Below the pieces are notes generated by a model. The model was not told where the DNA came from and ran no database searches. It saw only the letters and a program-made list of their open reading frames with translations. From the NCBI GenBank assembly GCA_030278955.1, contig JAOANR010000002.1, positions 7,243,982 to 7,307,981 of the forward strand: 64,000 nucleotides of DNA, read 5' to 3'. The DNA is from Hygrophila difformis. Taxonomy: Eukaryota > Streptophyta > Magnoliopsida > Lamiales > Acanthaceae. A program made the position numbers and the translations under genes. Positions 55,238-64,000 of this stretch are shown piece after piece (position 1 is the stretch's first letter; each line of letters opens with the position of its first letter).

Positions 55238-55897
55238 ATGGCTGGATTACCTCCAAATGGTAGAACCTCTATTTTAGATATTCCTGATGAGATCCTAGGG
55301 GATATTCTGTCAAGAATGGGGCAGGAAGACATCAAGGATGTGGCAAGAGCAGCGCCTACTTGCATAAAATTTCACAGAGCAAGTGAACTCCCTGTTGTGC
55401 GGAGAAGGGCAAATATGGTGGAGGAAATCACTGTAGAAAGAACTTATGATCAAGAATATCGAGCCTTTTTGAGAAGATGCAGGGAAGACAACAACTTTAT
55501 GCTCAACCTGGAGCCTGCATTGAAAGCCTTCCGGAGTACAGGGCTCATGAAAGCTGCATTTGAAATTTTACGGCCAGGAATAGAGGATGAACATCATCCT
55601 TCAATCTTCATCAAAGCATTCATTCTGATAAGTTCAGAAAGCTTTGAGAAGATTGATGAGGGGCTATACTTGTTGGGATCAATCTTCAAAGAAGAAGAGC
55701 ATATTCAGGAGATGAAGGAGAAGATTAGAAAAGTTTTTGCCAATAGTGAGGAAGAGCCAAATCCATTTTTATGGAAAAAACATAGGGATTACTGCGAATA
55801 CTTGGCCCCTCATGATAAAAATTTAGTTTTGCAACCTCCACATTACAATTATGGTGCTATAAACATCAATTGTTTATGTTGTGAGGTTAAATTTTAA
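55238..55897 (+). CDS. F-box protein 1 (At2g35280-like)
   Basis: A single exon encodes 219 residues. The N-terminus holds an F-box (ILDIPDEILGDILSRMGQED, residues about 11-50), which in this family binds SKP1 in SCF ubiquitin ligases. The rest matches the At2g35280-type C-terminal region: NFMLNLEPALKAF, AAFEILRPGI and HPSIFIKAFILI are Sel1-like helical elements, then NPFLW and CLCC. A final acidic tail seen in the third family member is here in another frame (about 55900-55977), so this copy has lost it through a small frame change near the stop. The protein is expected to be cytosolic or nuclear. A TATA box and AATAAA-like signals near 56090 support an active gene. Confidence 0.85.
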   Translation: MAGLPPNGRTSILDIPDEILGDILSRMGQEDIKDVARAAPTCIKFHRASELPVVRRRANMVEEITVERTYDQEYRAFLRRCREDNNFMLNLEPALKAFRSTGLMKAAFEILRPGIEDEHHPSIFIKAFILISSESFEKIDEGLYLLGSIFKEEEHIQEMKEKIRKVFANSEEEPNPFLWKKHRDYCEYLAPHDKNLVLQPPHYNYGAININCLCCEVKF

Positions 55898-55979
55898 TTA
55901 AGGACTTGAGGGTAGCCTTTAATGAATATGTAGATGAACTAGATTCAGACTTTGAGTCTGATTTAGAATTTGATTAGGC

Positions 55980-56400
55980 TGAATGTTTTTGATCGTTATC
56001 ATCTAACCTTTGTGTATAAAAGGAAATTTTTATGTAGGTTTTAATTCTCACGTTGTTTTTCTTGTATAAGTTGTTTTTATCCAAAAAATTTAAAATAAAA
56101 TAAAATTGCCTGCATAAGTTTATTAACTCAATTTTGAGTTAATTTCAAATCCGCTGACATGGCAAGCCTAGGCTTAATCATTAAAAATTTTAAGAGTAGG
56201 ATAACACTTGAGTATCCTACTCTGCAGTTTCTTTAGACTAGGCCGGCCCATTTCTGTTTCTCTCAACTTTCACATCTTTTCAAATCACTCTCAAATCTAT
56301 CCATATCTTTTTCTCTCGAGAAGAACCCGCCATCGCCAAGTTTCTTCCATCCAGAAACGTTCGCAACATTTTCACGTCCAGAAACACAATCAAGAAGGAA
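55980..56400 (+). promoter_or_regulatory. 3' flank of F-box 1 and promoter of F-box 2
   Basis: It contains AATAAAATAAAAT (about 56093) for the first gene. For the second there is a GGCCCA site-II-like element in AGGCCGGCCCATTT (56241-56252) and a pyrimidine-rich leader before the ATG at 56401. No clear TATA box is seen. Confidence 0.5.
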
Positions 56401-57216
56401 ATGGCAGGCGATAATCCGTAAGCTTCTAAGCTTATTTTTGTCTTCTTTGAGATTTTGAGTAAAAAATTCTTGTGTGTTTACTGCTTTTATGCATTGACAC
56501 GTTTGCTTCGCAACATTAGGGTTCGCACTCTGTACGTTCTACCTGAGTACGATTAGAATCTTAAGCATAGATTTCTTACTAATGGAATCACATTTAATTT
56601 CTTCTTTAAAAACTAGCTTAACAGCATAAACTTTGGAGAGCATGCTTCTGAGTTCTCTGTACTACAACTGACTGATCTTCCACTGGACATCATTGGAGAG
56701 ATTTTGTCACGAGTAGGACAGAGTAGCTTCGAAGATTTGCTCCATTGTAGAGGAACATGTACTATATTCAGAACCGCTTCACATTATCCTATTGTTTTTC
56801 GGAGGTTCAATGTAGAGGATCCGGTTTTTAAGAGTATCTCTAACGAATCCTCTGGTAAGGCTGAATTTCTACATTCCTGCGGAAGGGCTAATAATAATAT
56901 TCTGAATCTTCGCAAAGCCATGGCATTATTCACACAAGGTGAAGAAAACAAAGCATTTCAAATTCTGGATGAGGGAATTGATGATGATCATGAGTTCTCT
57001 CAGTACATAAAAACTATGTGTTGTTTAAGTAGAGTTTCCAAAAGGGAGATAGATAGAGGGCTCTATTTAATAAGCCCAATACTAAATGATAGTTTAACTA
57101 GTTATAATTTTAGATATAGCCTTTTGACTGTACTTTCAGAATGGGACGATGTGCCAAGCCCTTTCCTAGGACAGAATAAGAGTGAATTCTGTAATTCTGA
57201 TAAACACGAATGGTAG
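56401..57216 (+). CDS. F-box protein 2 (At2g35280-like), two exons
   Basis: Exon 1, 56401-56417, encodes MAGDN and two bases of a Pro codon before the donor GTAAGC. Exon 2, 56625-57216, follows the acceptor ttaacag. The phase-2 join gives 202 residues. The F-box is LTDLPLDIIGEILSRVGQ. The family region follows (NNILNLRKAMALF, AFQILDEGI, SPFLG, then CNSDKHEW). The stop at 57214-57216 is early. The family's tail (PPYFNYGADRIICLCC, then an acidic end) continues in another frame to 57377, so one base has probably been lost near 57210. The function by family is an SCF substrate receptor. Confidence 0.78.
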
Positions 57217-57471
57217 TTATCCATGGACCGCCATACTTCAACTATGGAGCGGATCGGATTATCTGTCTTTGTTGCGATACAACTAGGGCAGTATCAGACT
57301 TCAGGATAATGGCAAGGGAGGTCTTTTATAACCATAATACTACTGGAGATCTCCTGGATGAAGAAGGAGGAGAATGATTTTTTTTTTTTTTTGATAAGCA
57401 TTCTAGTATTAGATTTAAAATTGCCACCAATCCAAGTTTCTTGTATTTTGTAAGGCAGCTTGGTGTTGTTA

Positions 57472-58314
57472 ATGAAATCTAATCTTTTATCTTGTAGTTG
57501 CTGCACAAACAAATGTTTTTCCTCTGAATTTTGTGTTTTCTTCCTCTTCTTTTCAAACAGAAATGTCATAATTCCTCAACTCTTGGAAACTCAATTAATT
57601 GACTTACCTATTGAGTTGTTGGGAGACATTCTGTCAAGATTGGGAAAGGATAGCATAAAGAAACTTTTTGCATCAGAGACATCCACACAGTTCCTTGCAG
57701 CAAGCAAATCATCACTAGCCCTCAAGAGAGTTAATTTGGAAACTTGTGCTATGTGGAGAGAAAATGTTTACTCCAGTAACCAGGTTAAATTTATCAAAGA
57801 ATGTCAGAATGCAGGAAACTACATGTTTAATCTTGAACCTGCACTGGTAGCTTTTGTCAATAATCATGATGAGAAAAGAGCTTATGAACTTTTAAAGCCT
57901 GGTTTAGATGACAAACACCAACCCTCTGCTTTCATAAGGTGTCTCTTACTTCTCTCTAAGCAAGATCAGAAATTTGATGAAGAAGGGATTCAGCTGATCA
58001 AATCTGCAACCCAGGATTCCTTTGATTTAGCCTTCCTTAAGATTAGTGTTTTACACTGGTTTCTTTATTGTGAAAAATTTCCAAACCCTTTTCTTGCTCA
58101 AGAGGAAAGGAGTTTTTGTAAGAACCACTCTATTGTTGAGCGTCAGCAATTACCTTTGAATGAAAGGATGGAGTGCATACCTTGTGAATTATTTGACATA
58201 GTCAAGCAGTTCAGAAGAGCAACTGGTGAGGAAGATATACTTTTCGAATGGGAAGAGCAATGGGGCAATGAAGAGGAAGAGCAAGATGAAGATGAGTTGC
58301 TAGATTTAGAATAG
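57472..58314 (+). CDS. F-box protein 3 (At2g35280-like)
   Basis: The F-box (LIDLPIELLGDILSRLGKDS) and family region (NYMFNLEPALVAF, AYELLKPGL, HQPSAFIRCLLLL, NPFLAQEERSFC) are followed by an acidic Glu-rich end, so this is the most complete copy. Read from the ATG at 57472 it has 280 residues, but the first 30 or so (SCSCCTNKCFSSEF, FFLFF) look like translated intron. A strong pyrimidine tract and acceptor aaacag precede 57561. Exon 57561-58314 then starts in the same phase as exon 2 of F-box 2. Its true exon 1 may be that of F-box 2 (56401-56417), giving 256 residues, or may be lost. Confidence 0.75.
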   Translation: MKSNLLSCSCCTNKCFSSEFCVFFLFFSNRNVIIPQLLETQLIDLPIELLGDILSRLGKDSIKKLFASETSTQFLAASKSSLALKRVNLETCAMWRENVYSSNQVKFIKECQNAGNYMFNLEPALVAFVNNHDEKRAYELLKPGLDDKHQPSAFIRCLLLLSKQDQKFDEEGIQLIKSATQDSFDLAFLKISVLHWFLYCEKFPNPFLAQEERSFCKNHSIVERQQLPLNERMECIPCELFDIVKQFRRATGEEDILFEWEEQWGNEEEEQDEDELLDLE

Positions 58315-58397
58315 TGTTATTATTAAACAAGTTCATTTTCTCCTTTTGTTTGTAATCTTTTGTGAACAATGAATTCTCTTTATGTCCAAATCTGCAC

Positions 58398-61103
58398 TGT
58401 AACACCCGAGAAAAAATAAATTCAAATTGTTTTGAACTACGTTATGACTTGATCCCTTCACAGGGTAAGTAGGCAGCTTGGAAATCTAAATTCTAAGTTC
58501 AGTCACAAAATAAATCACAAAATACCCGGGAAAAACGTTAAGAGGAATCGGAACTAATTTAACTAGATTAATTATGGAACGGAAATGTTACGAGCGTTAA
58601 ACCCGAGTTCGTAATGAATTTAAGATAAAGATTTCGAACTGGAAACGACCCGAGGAGTCGAGCCAAACACGTAGAGGATAGAAAACCGATAGAGAAAAGA
58701 AGAAAAGACCCGACGGACCACACAAACCGCCGAACCGGCCGGTCCGGCCGTCACGCGCCCTCCGCGCACCGCCGCGCGGCCACCGCGCGGCATGAGGGAG
58801 ACGCATCCCAGGACTGGTCGCGCGTGCTCCGCACGGACATCCGTATACGTGCGCGTCACCACCGCGCCAGAGGTGCAGGAGGTGTAAACTTTCCTTCCAT
58901 TGCAATTTTCTTGCCAAAAATCCGATCCCTATCAATGGCAACCAGATCACAGCCTTAGGAAAGGCTAAAGGGGGGTATTGGGGGCGTCCTCACCCACATT
59001 CTCACAGAAAACACAAGTCTTTCCCTTCAATCTTCCTCTCCAAGCCAAAACCCTTTCGAGACCACTTTCCGGCGAGTATTCCAGCGACGACGGGGCAAAC
59101 GGGACGAAGCCTCTACCTTCTAGACCCTTGGTAAGTTACGGTATAGTGTTTAGTTCGTCCATAAACCTTAAAAACTCGAATCTAACATCCTTTCCTTTGC
59201 TACGATTTCACATCGGGGGACGAACAAAAAGCGATCGGAGAAGTTGGCAGTTCGTCGCGACCTTAGGACATCCGGAAATCCCTTACAGCGACCCTATTCT
59301 CTAACTAAGTAAGTTAAGACCTTACTCTTCAATTTTTGTGGTTTATTGTCGTTTAAAACTTAAGATCTAGACACGTAACTAAAATCGGTTTTCAAAAACC
59401 CTATTTTCGACCAATTTTAGAAACTCGCCTAAAACCCGACCCTCGGGAATTCAAACCAAAAACTTTTCAATATAGATTTTGTTCATAAGACTCTAATCTA
59501 CCTTGTGTCCAAATTTCAGCCATTGGCATAAAGATTTTATATCCCAAATCGTACCGTAAAGTTTCTGTAATAAAACCGAACGTTTGAAATCTGGACAGAT
59601 TCATTGACTCGACTTGATGCATATTTTTCACCTGTTTCTAGATCGATTCAACTTTGCATTTCTAAACAGAAGTTGTAGATAATTGTGCCTAGATTATGCA
59701 TATAAAATTTCATGAATTTTGGAGTTCATTTGATAAGTCAAACCGATTTCAGAACCTGTTCTAAACCGATTTTTGAATCCACGCGCAAGCAGCGTGTTGG
59801 TGTCGATTTTTGAACATCTAAAACTCATTATTTCCAAAATCTTAAAACATGAATTTCGGACCAATTGGATTTAAAATGAATTTTTAATCGGCGTTGCACG
59901 AAACTGTGTCAGAATCAGTCCTTTGGGCAGAATTCTTCTTTTGTAAAGATCTCGAAATTTGACTCACTTTGGAACCTTATTTCCAAAAACTTAAAACATG
60001 AAAGTTGTTCGTATGTGTGCACTTGAGCTTATGTGTAAATTTTAGAATTTTTGGATAAAAGATGAATTTTTAATTTAAAAAGGTGTAAACTGTGACGAAT
60101 CGGATTTTTCGAACTTGAGAAAACTCGAACTACGAAATGCGATATCGAATATTTGTAAACATTGAAACATGAACTTTCGAAAAATCCCGTTCACTAGGCT
60201 GAGCCGATCTACATGCTATCATTTTTTAGACTGCCTCGTTATTGGTCTCCCTACTATCTGAGATTGCCTCGTTAGTGATCTCGCGCGCTGTATTTATTTG
60301 GATTGCCTCGTTAGTGGTCCTACTATCTTTGAGACTGCCTCGTTAGTGGCCTCTCATTTATAGTGGTCCTACGATTTGAGATTGCCTCGTTAGTGATCTC
60401 CCCGGTATGGTGTCATCTTCTTAGTTTGCGGGATAAAATATAAAAGACTTGTGTGCGTATGTAATTATGCTTAGATTTATTTATCACGTTTTAAATTATG
60501 CTTCTAAATTACGTACGTAAATTATGCTTTTAAATTACGTTTTTAAATTAAGTCCTTAAATTATGTATTCTCGTCTTGAGTAAATTAATCGCGTTCTTCC
60601 GCTGCGAGTAAACAATAAATTTTAAATTAATTTCGTAATGCATGAAAAGTGTAATTTTAATTAAACACATGTAACCCCTTGAATTGTTTAGTTAGGGATT
60701 AACTTACTCGGTATATTTTTATACTGATAAACCCGTTGTTATTTTTCTTTTACAGAGTATGTCGAGTGACGCATGCACATGCACTTGGGGGAAAACTTTT
60801 ATGAACAATTTCATTCATTGCATTTTACTACTGTTTTATCGGGCCTATTGAACCCGGGGTTTGGCCGTGTTGGCCGTGATTACTTTCCGCTGCATTATTT
60901 ACTCTTTGATATGCATGGATGATTGCTATTCCGTATTTTGAAACTAAGTATTGTTATTATTCCGGACTCAATGTTGAAATGTTTTTAAACCTTTTACGTA
61001 CCCGTAAGCCTTGCATTTCCTTAGTGAGCTCGGGAAGCCGTGTCTTGCTAGGGAGATGTGGCGGTGACATCCCGGCCTGGGTTATCAAATCCGGGGTGTT
61101 ACA
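58398..61103. mobile_element. 2.7-kb solo LTR
   Basis: The element begins TGTAACACCC and ends GGGTGTTACA, a perfect 10-bp inverted pair in TG..CA form. It is flanked by TGCAC on both sides (58393-58397 and 61104-61108). No internal retrotransposon genes are present, so it is a solo LTR left by LTR-LTR recombination. The length fits long-LTR gypsy elements such as chromoviruses, but the family is not proven. A short GC-rich part lies at 58690-58870. Confidence 0.85.
60229..60402 (+). repeat. Short tandem repeats in the solo LTR
   Basis: Five variants of GATTGCCTCGTTAGTGGTC occur with irregular spacing of about 30-45 bases. Confidence 0.85.
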
Positions 61104-61176
61104 TGCACATTCCTTGTATTTCAATGGTTTTTATTTCCTAGCTTTTAATTTGGCTACTGTTTTTAATTCTGCTCAG

Positions 61177-61920
61177 CTTTGAAATTGGAAACTCCTCAAA
61201 GCAACCAAGGACTTCAATAAAGAAATCTGGATCAGGGGAAACTCAGATCACAGATCTTCTTTATGAGATTCTTGGGAATATTTTGTCGAGATTGGCATTT
61301 GATCACCTTGAGACAGTTTTCAACTGTAAACTAGTCTGCAAGGAATTAGATGAAGCCACTCACCATCCTTTAATCTTGAAGAGGGCTACTCTTGAAGAAT
61401 TCTCTGCATGGGGATAGGGAACTTTCGAAGAAACACAGAGAGATTTCATTGAAAGCTGCAGAAATGCAGGAAATTAGATGTACCAATTACAAGAGGCGCT
61501 GCGTTTGTTTGTCCGAGTTAAGAATGAACAAGCAGCATTTGATCTCTTAAAACCTGCAATTACTGATAATCATCCCCCATCCATTTACATAAAAGCTCTT
61601 ATGCTTTTGAGTAAGGATGAAGTTGAAGAGCAGGAGAAAGGAATTTGGCTTTTTGCTACTCTTTGTAAGAATAGATGAAGGCTCAAAGATCTCCAGCTCT
61701 AAGTTAGAGGGTGGCTATCAAATCAGAATGAATTTCTTTCACCTTTTCAAGGACAACCCAAGAAAAGATTTTGCAATTATAGGAACTATTATGATAACAA
61801 TCATAGTCTTTCAAGAAATTTTTATGGTGTTTCCTCAATTTACTGCATAAGGTGTTTAGTCTCTGAGCATGTTAATATGTTTGTCAGATTTGGCGTTGAT
61901 AGGGAAATTCCTCCTCTTCT
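61177..61920 (+). pseudogene. F-box pseudogene 4 (At2g35280-like)
   Basis: After an acceptor (ttctgctcag) the frame encodes an N-terminal Ser/Lys-rich part, then an F-box (ITDLLYEILGNILSRLAFDH), then LKRATLEEFSAWG, an in-frame TAG, a further TAG after SCRNAGN, and QLQEALRLFVRV, AAFDLLKPAI, PSIYIKALMLL. A TGA then ends the frame at about 61678. The remaining family blocks follow out of frame (YCIRCLV). It begins in the same splice phase as F-box 2 and 3. It lies just right of the solo LTR. Confidence 0.8.
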
Positions 61921-62271
61921 TTGATTAACAAATTGGAGTCATAAGAACCACCATGCTTTGTAATTTCCTAATATTAGCAAGAATCTGATGAATGTTGTTT
62001 TGCATTCTGTTTTGGTTTATTCATACTATGTTTTTATTCTTCTGGTATTTTTGCTTTTCATTAAGCAGATTTAATCAGCATTTAAATTTTTGCATTTAGA
62101 GCAAATCTCTAAATGTGAGTATGGTGATATCATGTAAAAATAAGTATAAAGAAGGAAGAATTAATACTATGCTTTCTCTTAACACCTTCACATTTAGAGT
62201 AAAACTCTAAATGTGAGTATGGTGACACCGATTTAATCAGTTATCTTATCTCTTTCTAAAGGATTCATAAG
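61921..62271. other. Spacer with twin hairpins
   Basis: AT-rich. It contains two hairpins with identical 9-bp arms CATTTAGAG/CTCTAAATG and 5-base loops, at 62093-62115 and 62191-62213, each followed by TGAGTATGGTGA. No gene is seen. Confidence 0.6.
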
Positions 62272-62371
62272 ATGACTTTTGAAGAACTTCAAGCTCGAGG
62301 TATAGAATCAGACAAGAAAGAGAACAACGAATACTGTGAAAGATATTCAGAAAGGTCGTGGATGGTTAGGG

Positions 62372-64000
62372 ATGGAAATATCACCTCCAGAATTTTATGT
62401 CAACCCATTGATGATTCAACATATACCTGATAAGGAAAAGGAATCATTGATGATTGATCTGGAAGAAGCATTCTGGATTAAAATGAGCAACTTTTGGGAA
62501 GATCAATTTACTAAACTTATGAAAGATAAACATCTCCCTAATGAAATTAGACTTGAAAGACTTTTGGAAAGGGAGAAGAAGTGTATGGCTGAATGGAGTC
62601 AAGAATGCTACAGAATGATCAACCCAAAGGATCAAACAGGATTGGAGTTGGACTATTTTGACCCTCAACCAATGCCCAAATATGTGAAACGACTCACTAA
62701 GTATAACTGTAAACTTCAAGAAATTCGGAATGCTCAAGTTTATGATGCTCAGCAGGCACTCCCTGCATACATGCCTCCAACATTCTTGAATAAGAAGGGG
62801 CCTATTGAACAAAATTTCTTGACAAATTTGGCTCTGGATAGGATTATTGATGCTCGGATCAATTTGAGACATGACCTTGAGCCTCATTTTAAGAAAGCTA
62901 AACATGGCAAGATGGTATGGAGAGATGTTCTTAGAACCATTCAAGAAGCTATGAATAGCTGGATCAGGCATATGAATGAGTGGGCTAAGGGAGAAAATCT
63001 GAGGACAAGAATTCTTAAACCAGGGTTAGAGAGAAAACCTGATGAAGAGTTTCCACCAGAAGAGTTTGCTGATTTAATGCCTGAACAGCAGGCATGGGTT
63101 AAAGATGCAGAAGAGAGAGAAGCTGAGAGATCAGGGAAAAACAGGAAGCAGAGATCAGATGCAAAACAGACACCACAGAACATAGTCAGGAATATATTCA
63201 GAGAATCTGTTATTAATGAAGGACTGGAACCTATAAAGAATTTCAGGAAAATTTCAGCCCCAACAATAACACCAGCAGATGCAGATCTTCTCATTACAGA
63301 CAGACCAAACGAGATCATGAAGAAATTACCCCCAACTCTCCAGCAAGAAGTTCATGGATTTGTTCAGGAGAGAAAGAAAGAATTCATTGAGAAATATATC
63401 AGATATGACAGTATGTGCAGAGAAAACGCATACAAGGAGCATAGAGCTTATACTGATCAAACACAAGGAAGGATTCAGCAGGTGATCATTAATGATTGGG
63501 ATGCATGGAATGAGAAGTATCTGAACAGAAAGGGAATAAATGTGATGCTAAAAGGTATGGGTAAGAATTTTTATGTCAAGAAAAATGATTCAGACGAGGA
63601 TAGTACAGATGAGGAACAAAGACTTGAGAAAATGCGAGTAGTGGATGAAGTTACAACTATTGTAGGGGAGGGGAATGAAGAAAATGATGAATCCCATCCG
63701 ATCTTGCAAGAGAGTGTTAAACGCTATTATGCAAGCAAGCAAAAGGAAAAGCGTGAATTCAAAGAATTTATGAAAACTCAATATAAGAAATGTAAAAAGA
63801 AAATGTCCACCAAGAAGAGAAAGTCACATATTCTTAGTTCAAGCTCTTCAGAAGAAGCACCTTCGACTAAGAAAAGGACTGGAAGCAAGGTTGAGAAATA
63901 CAAGTCTGAGAAGACTAGCCAGCTTTCAAAGAAGAGGAAGAATAAAGATGAGTTAACAATCAAAGAGGTTTTGGACTTGAAAGCAGGAACTCCAGAAACA
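62372..64000 (+). CDS. Long unidentified ORF, open at the right edge
   Basis: The frame is open from 62306 (after a TAG at 62303-62305) to the last base of the window. The first ATG is at 62372, giving at least 543 codons without a stop. The protein is hydrophilic. The N-terminal half has aromatic and Trp residues in helix-like stretches (MIDLEEAFWIKMSNFWEDQF, WSQECYRMI, MVWRDVLRTI). The middle is Lys/Glu-rich with a QERKKEFIEKYI helix. The end is Ser/Lys-rich with NLS-like KKRK clusters and a SSSSSEEAPS stretch. I recognise no domain. An overlapping short frame (ATG at 62272, 52 codons) precedes it in another frame. It may be a host gene exon or the first ORF of an unfamiliar mobile element. 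Confidence 0.55.
   Translation, partial: MEISPPEFYVNPLMIQHIPDKEKESLMIDLEEAFWIKMSNFWEDQFTKLMKDKHLPNEIRLERLLEREKKCMAEWSQECYRMINPKDQTGLELDYFDPQPMPKYVKRLTKYNCKLQEIRNAQVYDAQQALPAYMPPTFLNKKGPIEQNFLTNLALDRIIDARINLRHDLEPHFKKAKHGKMVWRDVLRTIQEAMNSWIRHMNEWAKGENLRTRILKPGLERKPDEEFPPEEFADLMPEQQAWVKDAEEREAERSGKNRKQRSDAKQTPQNIVRNIFRESVINEGLEPIKNFRKISAPTITPADADLLITDRPNEIMKKLPPTLQQEVHGFVQERKKEFIEKYIRYDSMCRENAYKEHRAYTDQTQGRIQQVIINDWDAWNEKYLNRKGINVMLKGMGKNFYVKKNDSDEDSTDEEQRLEKMRVVDEVTTIVGEGNEENDESHPILQESVKRYYASKQKEKREFKEFMKTQYKKCKKKMSTKKRKSHILSSSSSEEAPSTKKRTGSKVEKYKSEKTSQLSKKRKNKDELTIKEVLDLKAGTPET

Noticed and set aside
62444..63318. Minus-strand ORFs of 175 and 125 codons.
   Set aside because: They lie opposite the long plus-strand ORF, whose frame is open three times longer and has a protein-like composition.

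Overview
The window is plant nuclear DNA, almost certainly from a eudicot. It has GT-AG introns, a mitochondrial-type RECA gene, a cluster of At2g35280-like F-box genes, Stowaway-type MITEs, tRNA-headed SINEs, a plant L1-type LINE, a Ty1/copia element, and a Ty3/gypsy element with a second RNase H domain as in the plant Tat group. Few single-copy host genes are present. Most of the sequence is nested or decayed mobile DNA. All family names were assigned by eye from motifs; no database search was run.

Layout, left to right. 1-2.4 kb: a GC-rich segment that may be a 5' exon, a SINE, a MITE and short tandem repeats. 2.4-8.5 kb: a decayed minus-strand LINE, itself interrupted by an AT-rich inserted element carrying a degenerate GTCGCTGAATT repeat. 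8.7-10.0 kb: a MITE, a SINE and a 166-bp direct repeat. 10.0-18.7 kb: a complete but frame-broken minus-strand Ty1/copia element with LTRs about 98% alike. It carries an extra ORF between pol and the 3' LTR. 18.7-20.9 kb: AT-rich DNA without genes. 20.9-35.2 kb: a complete minus-strand Ty3/gypsy element with 576-bp LTRs and a GATCC target duplication. Its gag, protease, RT, two RNase H domains and integrase lie on the minus strand. Between integrase and the 3' LTR it carries a plus-strand gene with introns that encodes a plant mobile domain (PMD) protein with an acidic region and a coiled-coil tail. 35.5-41.0 kb: an intact eight-exon RECA gene on the minus strand.

41.2-49.3 kb: an unusual AT-rich region made of two related blocks dominated by the motif GTGGTAA, nearly all on one strand and with a long-range period near 180 bp. 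It includes a GGGACGGTC tandem array and possible captured gene fragments. 49.3-55.2 kb: an LTR-like remnant, exon fragments of a CCCH zinc-finger gene, a LINE fragment and several local duplications. 55.2-61.9 kb: four F-box family members on the plus strand (one single-exon gene, one two-exon gene, one exon-2-like copy, one pseudogene). A 2.7-kb solo LTR with a perfect TGCAC target duplication sits among them. 62.3-64.0 kb: a long open frame of at least 543 codons that runs off the right edge and that I do not recognise.

Functionally, the host part is RECA (organelle recombination and repair) plus F-box genes (probable SCF ubiquitin-ligase substrate receptors). The most interesting structures are the spliced antisense PMD gene carried inside a retrotransposon, the strand-asymmetric GTGGTAA arrays, the F-box exon-2 cassettes that share one splice phase, and the unidentified right-edge ORF.
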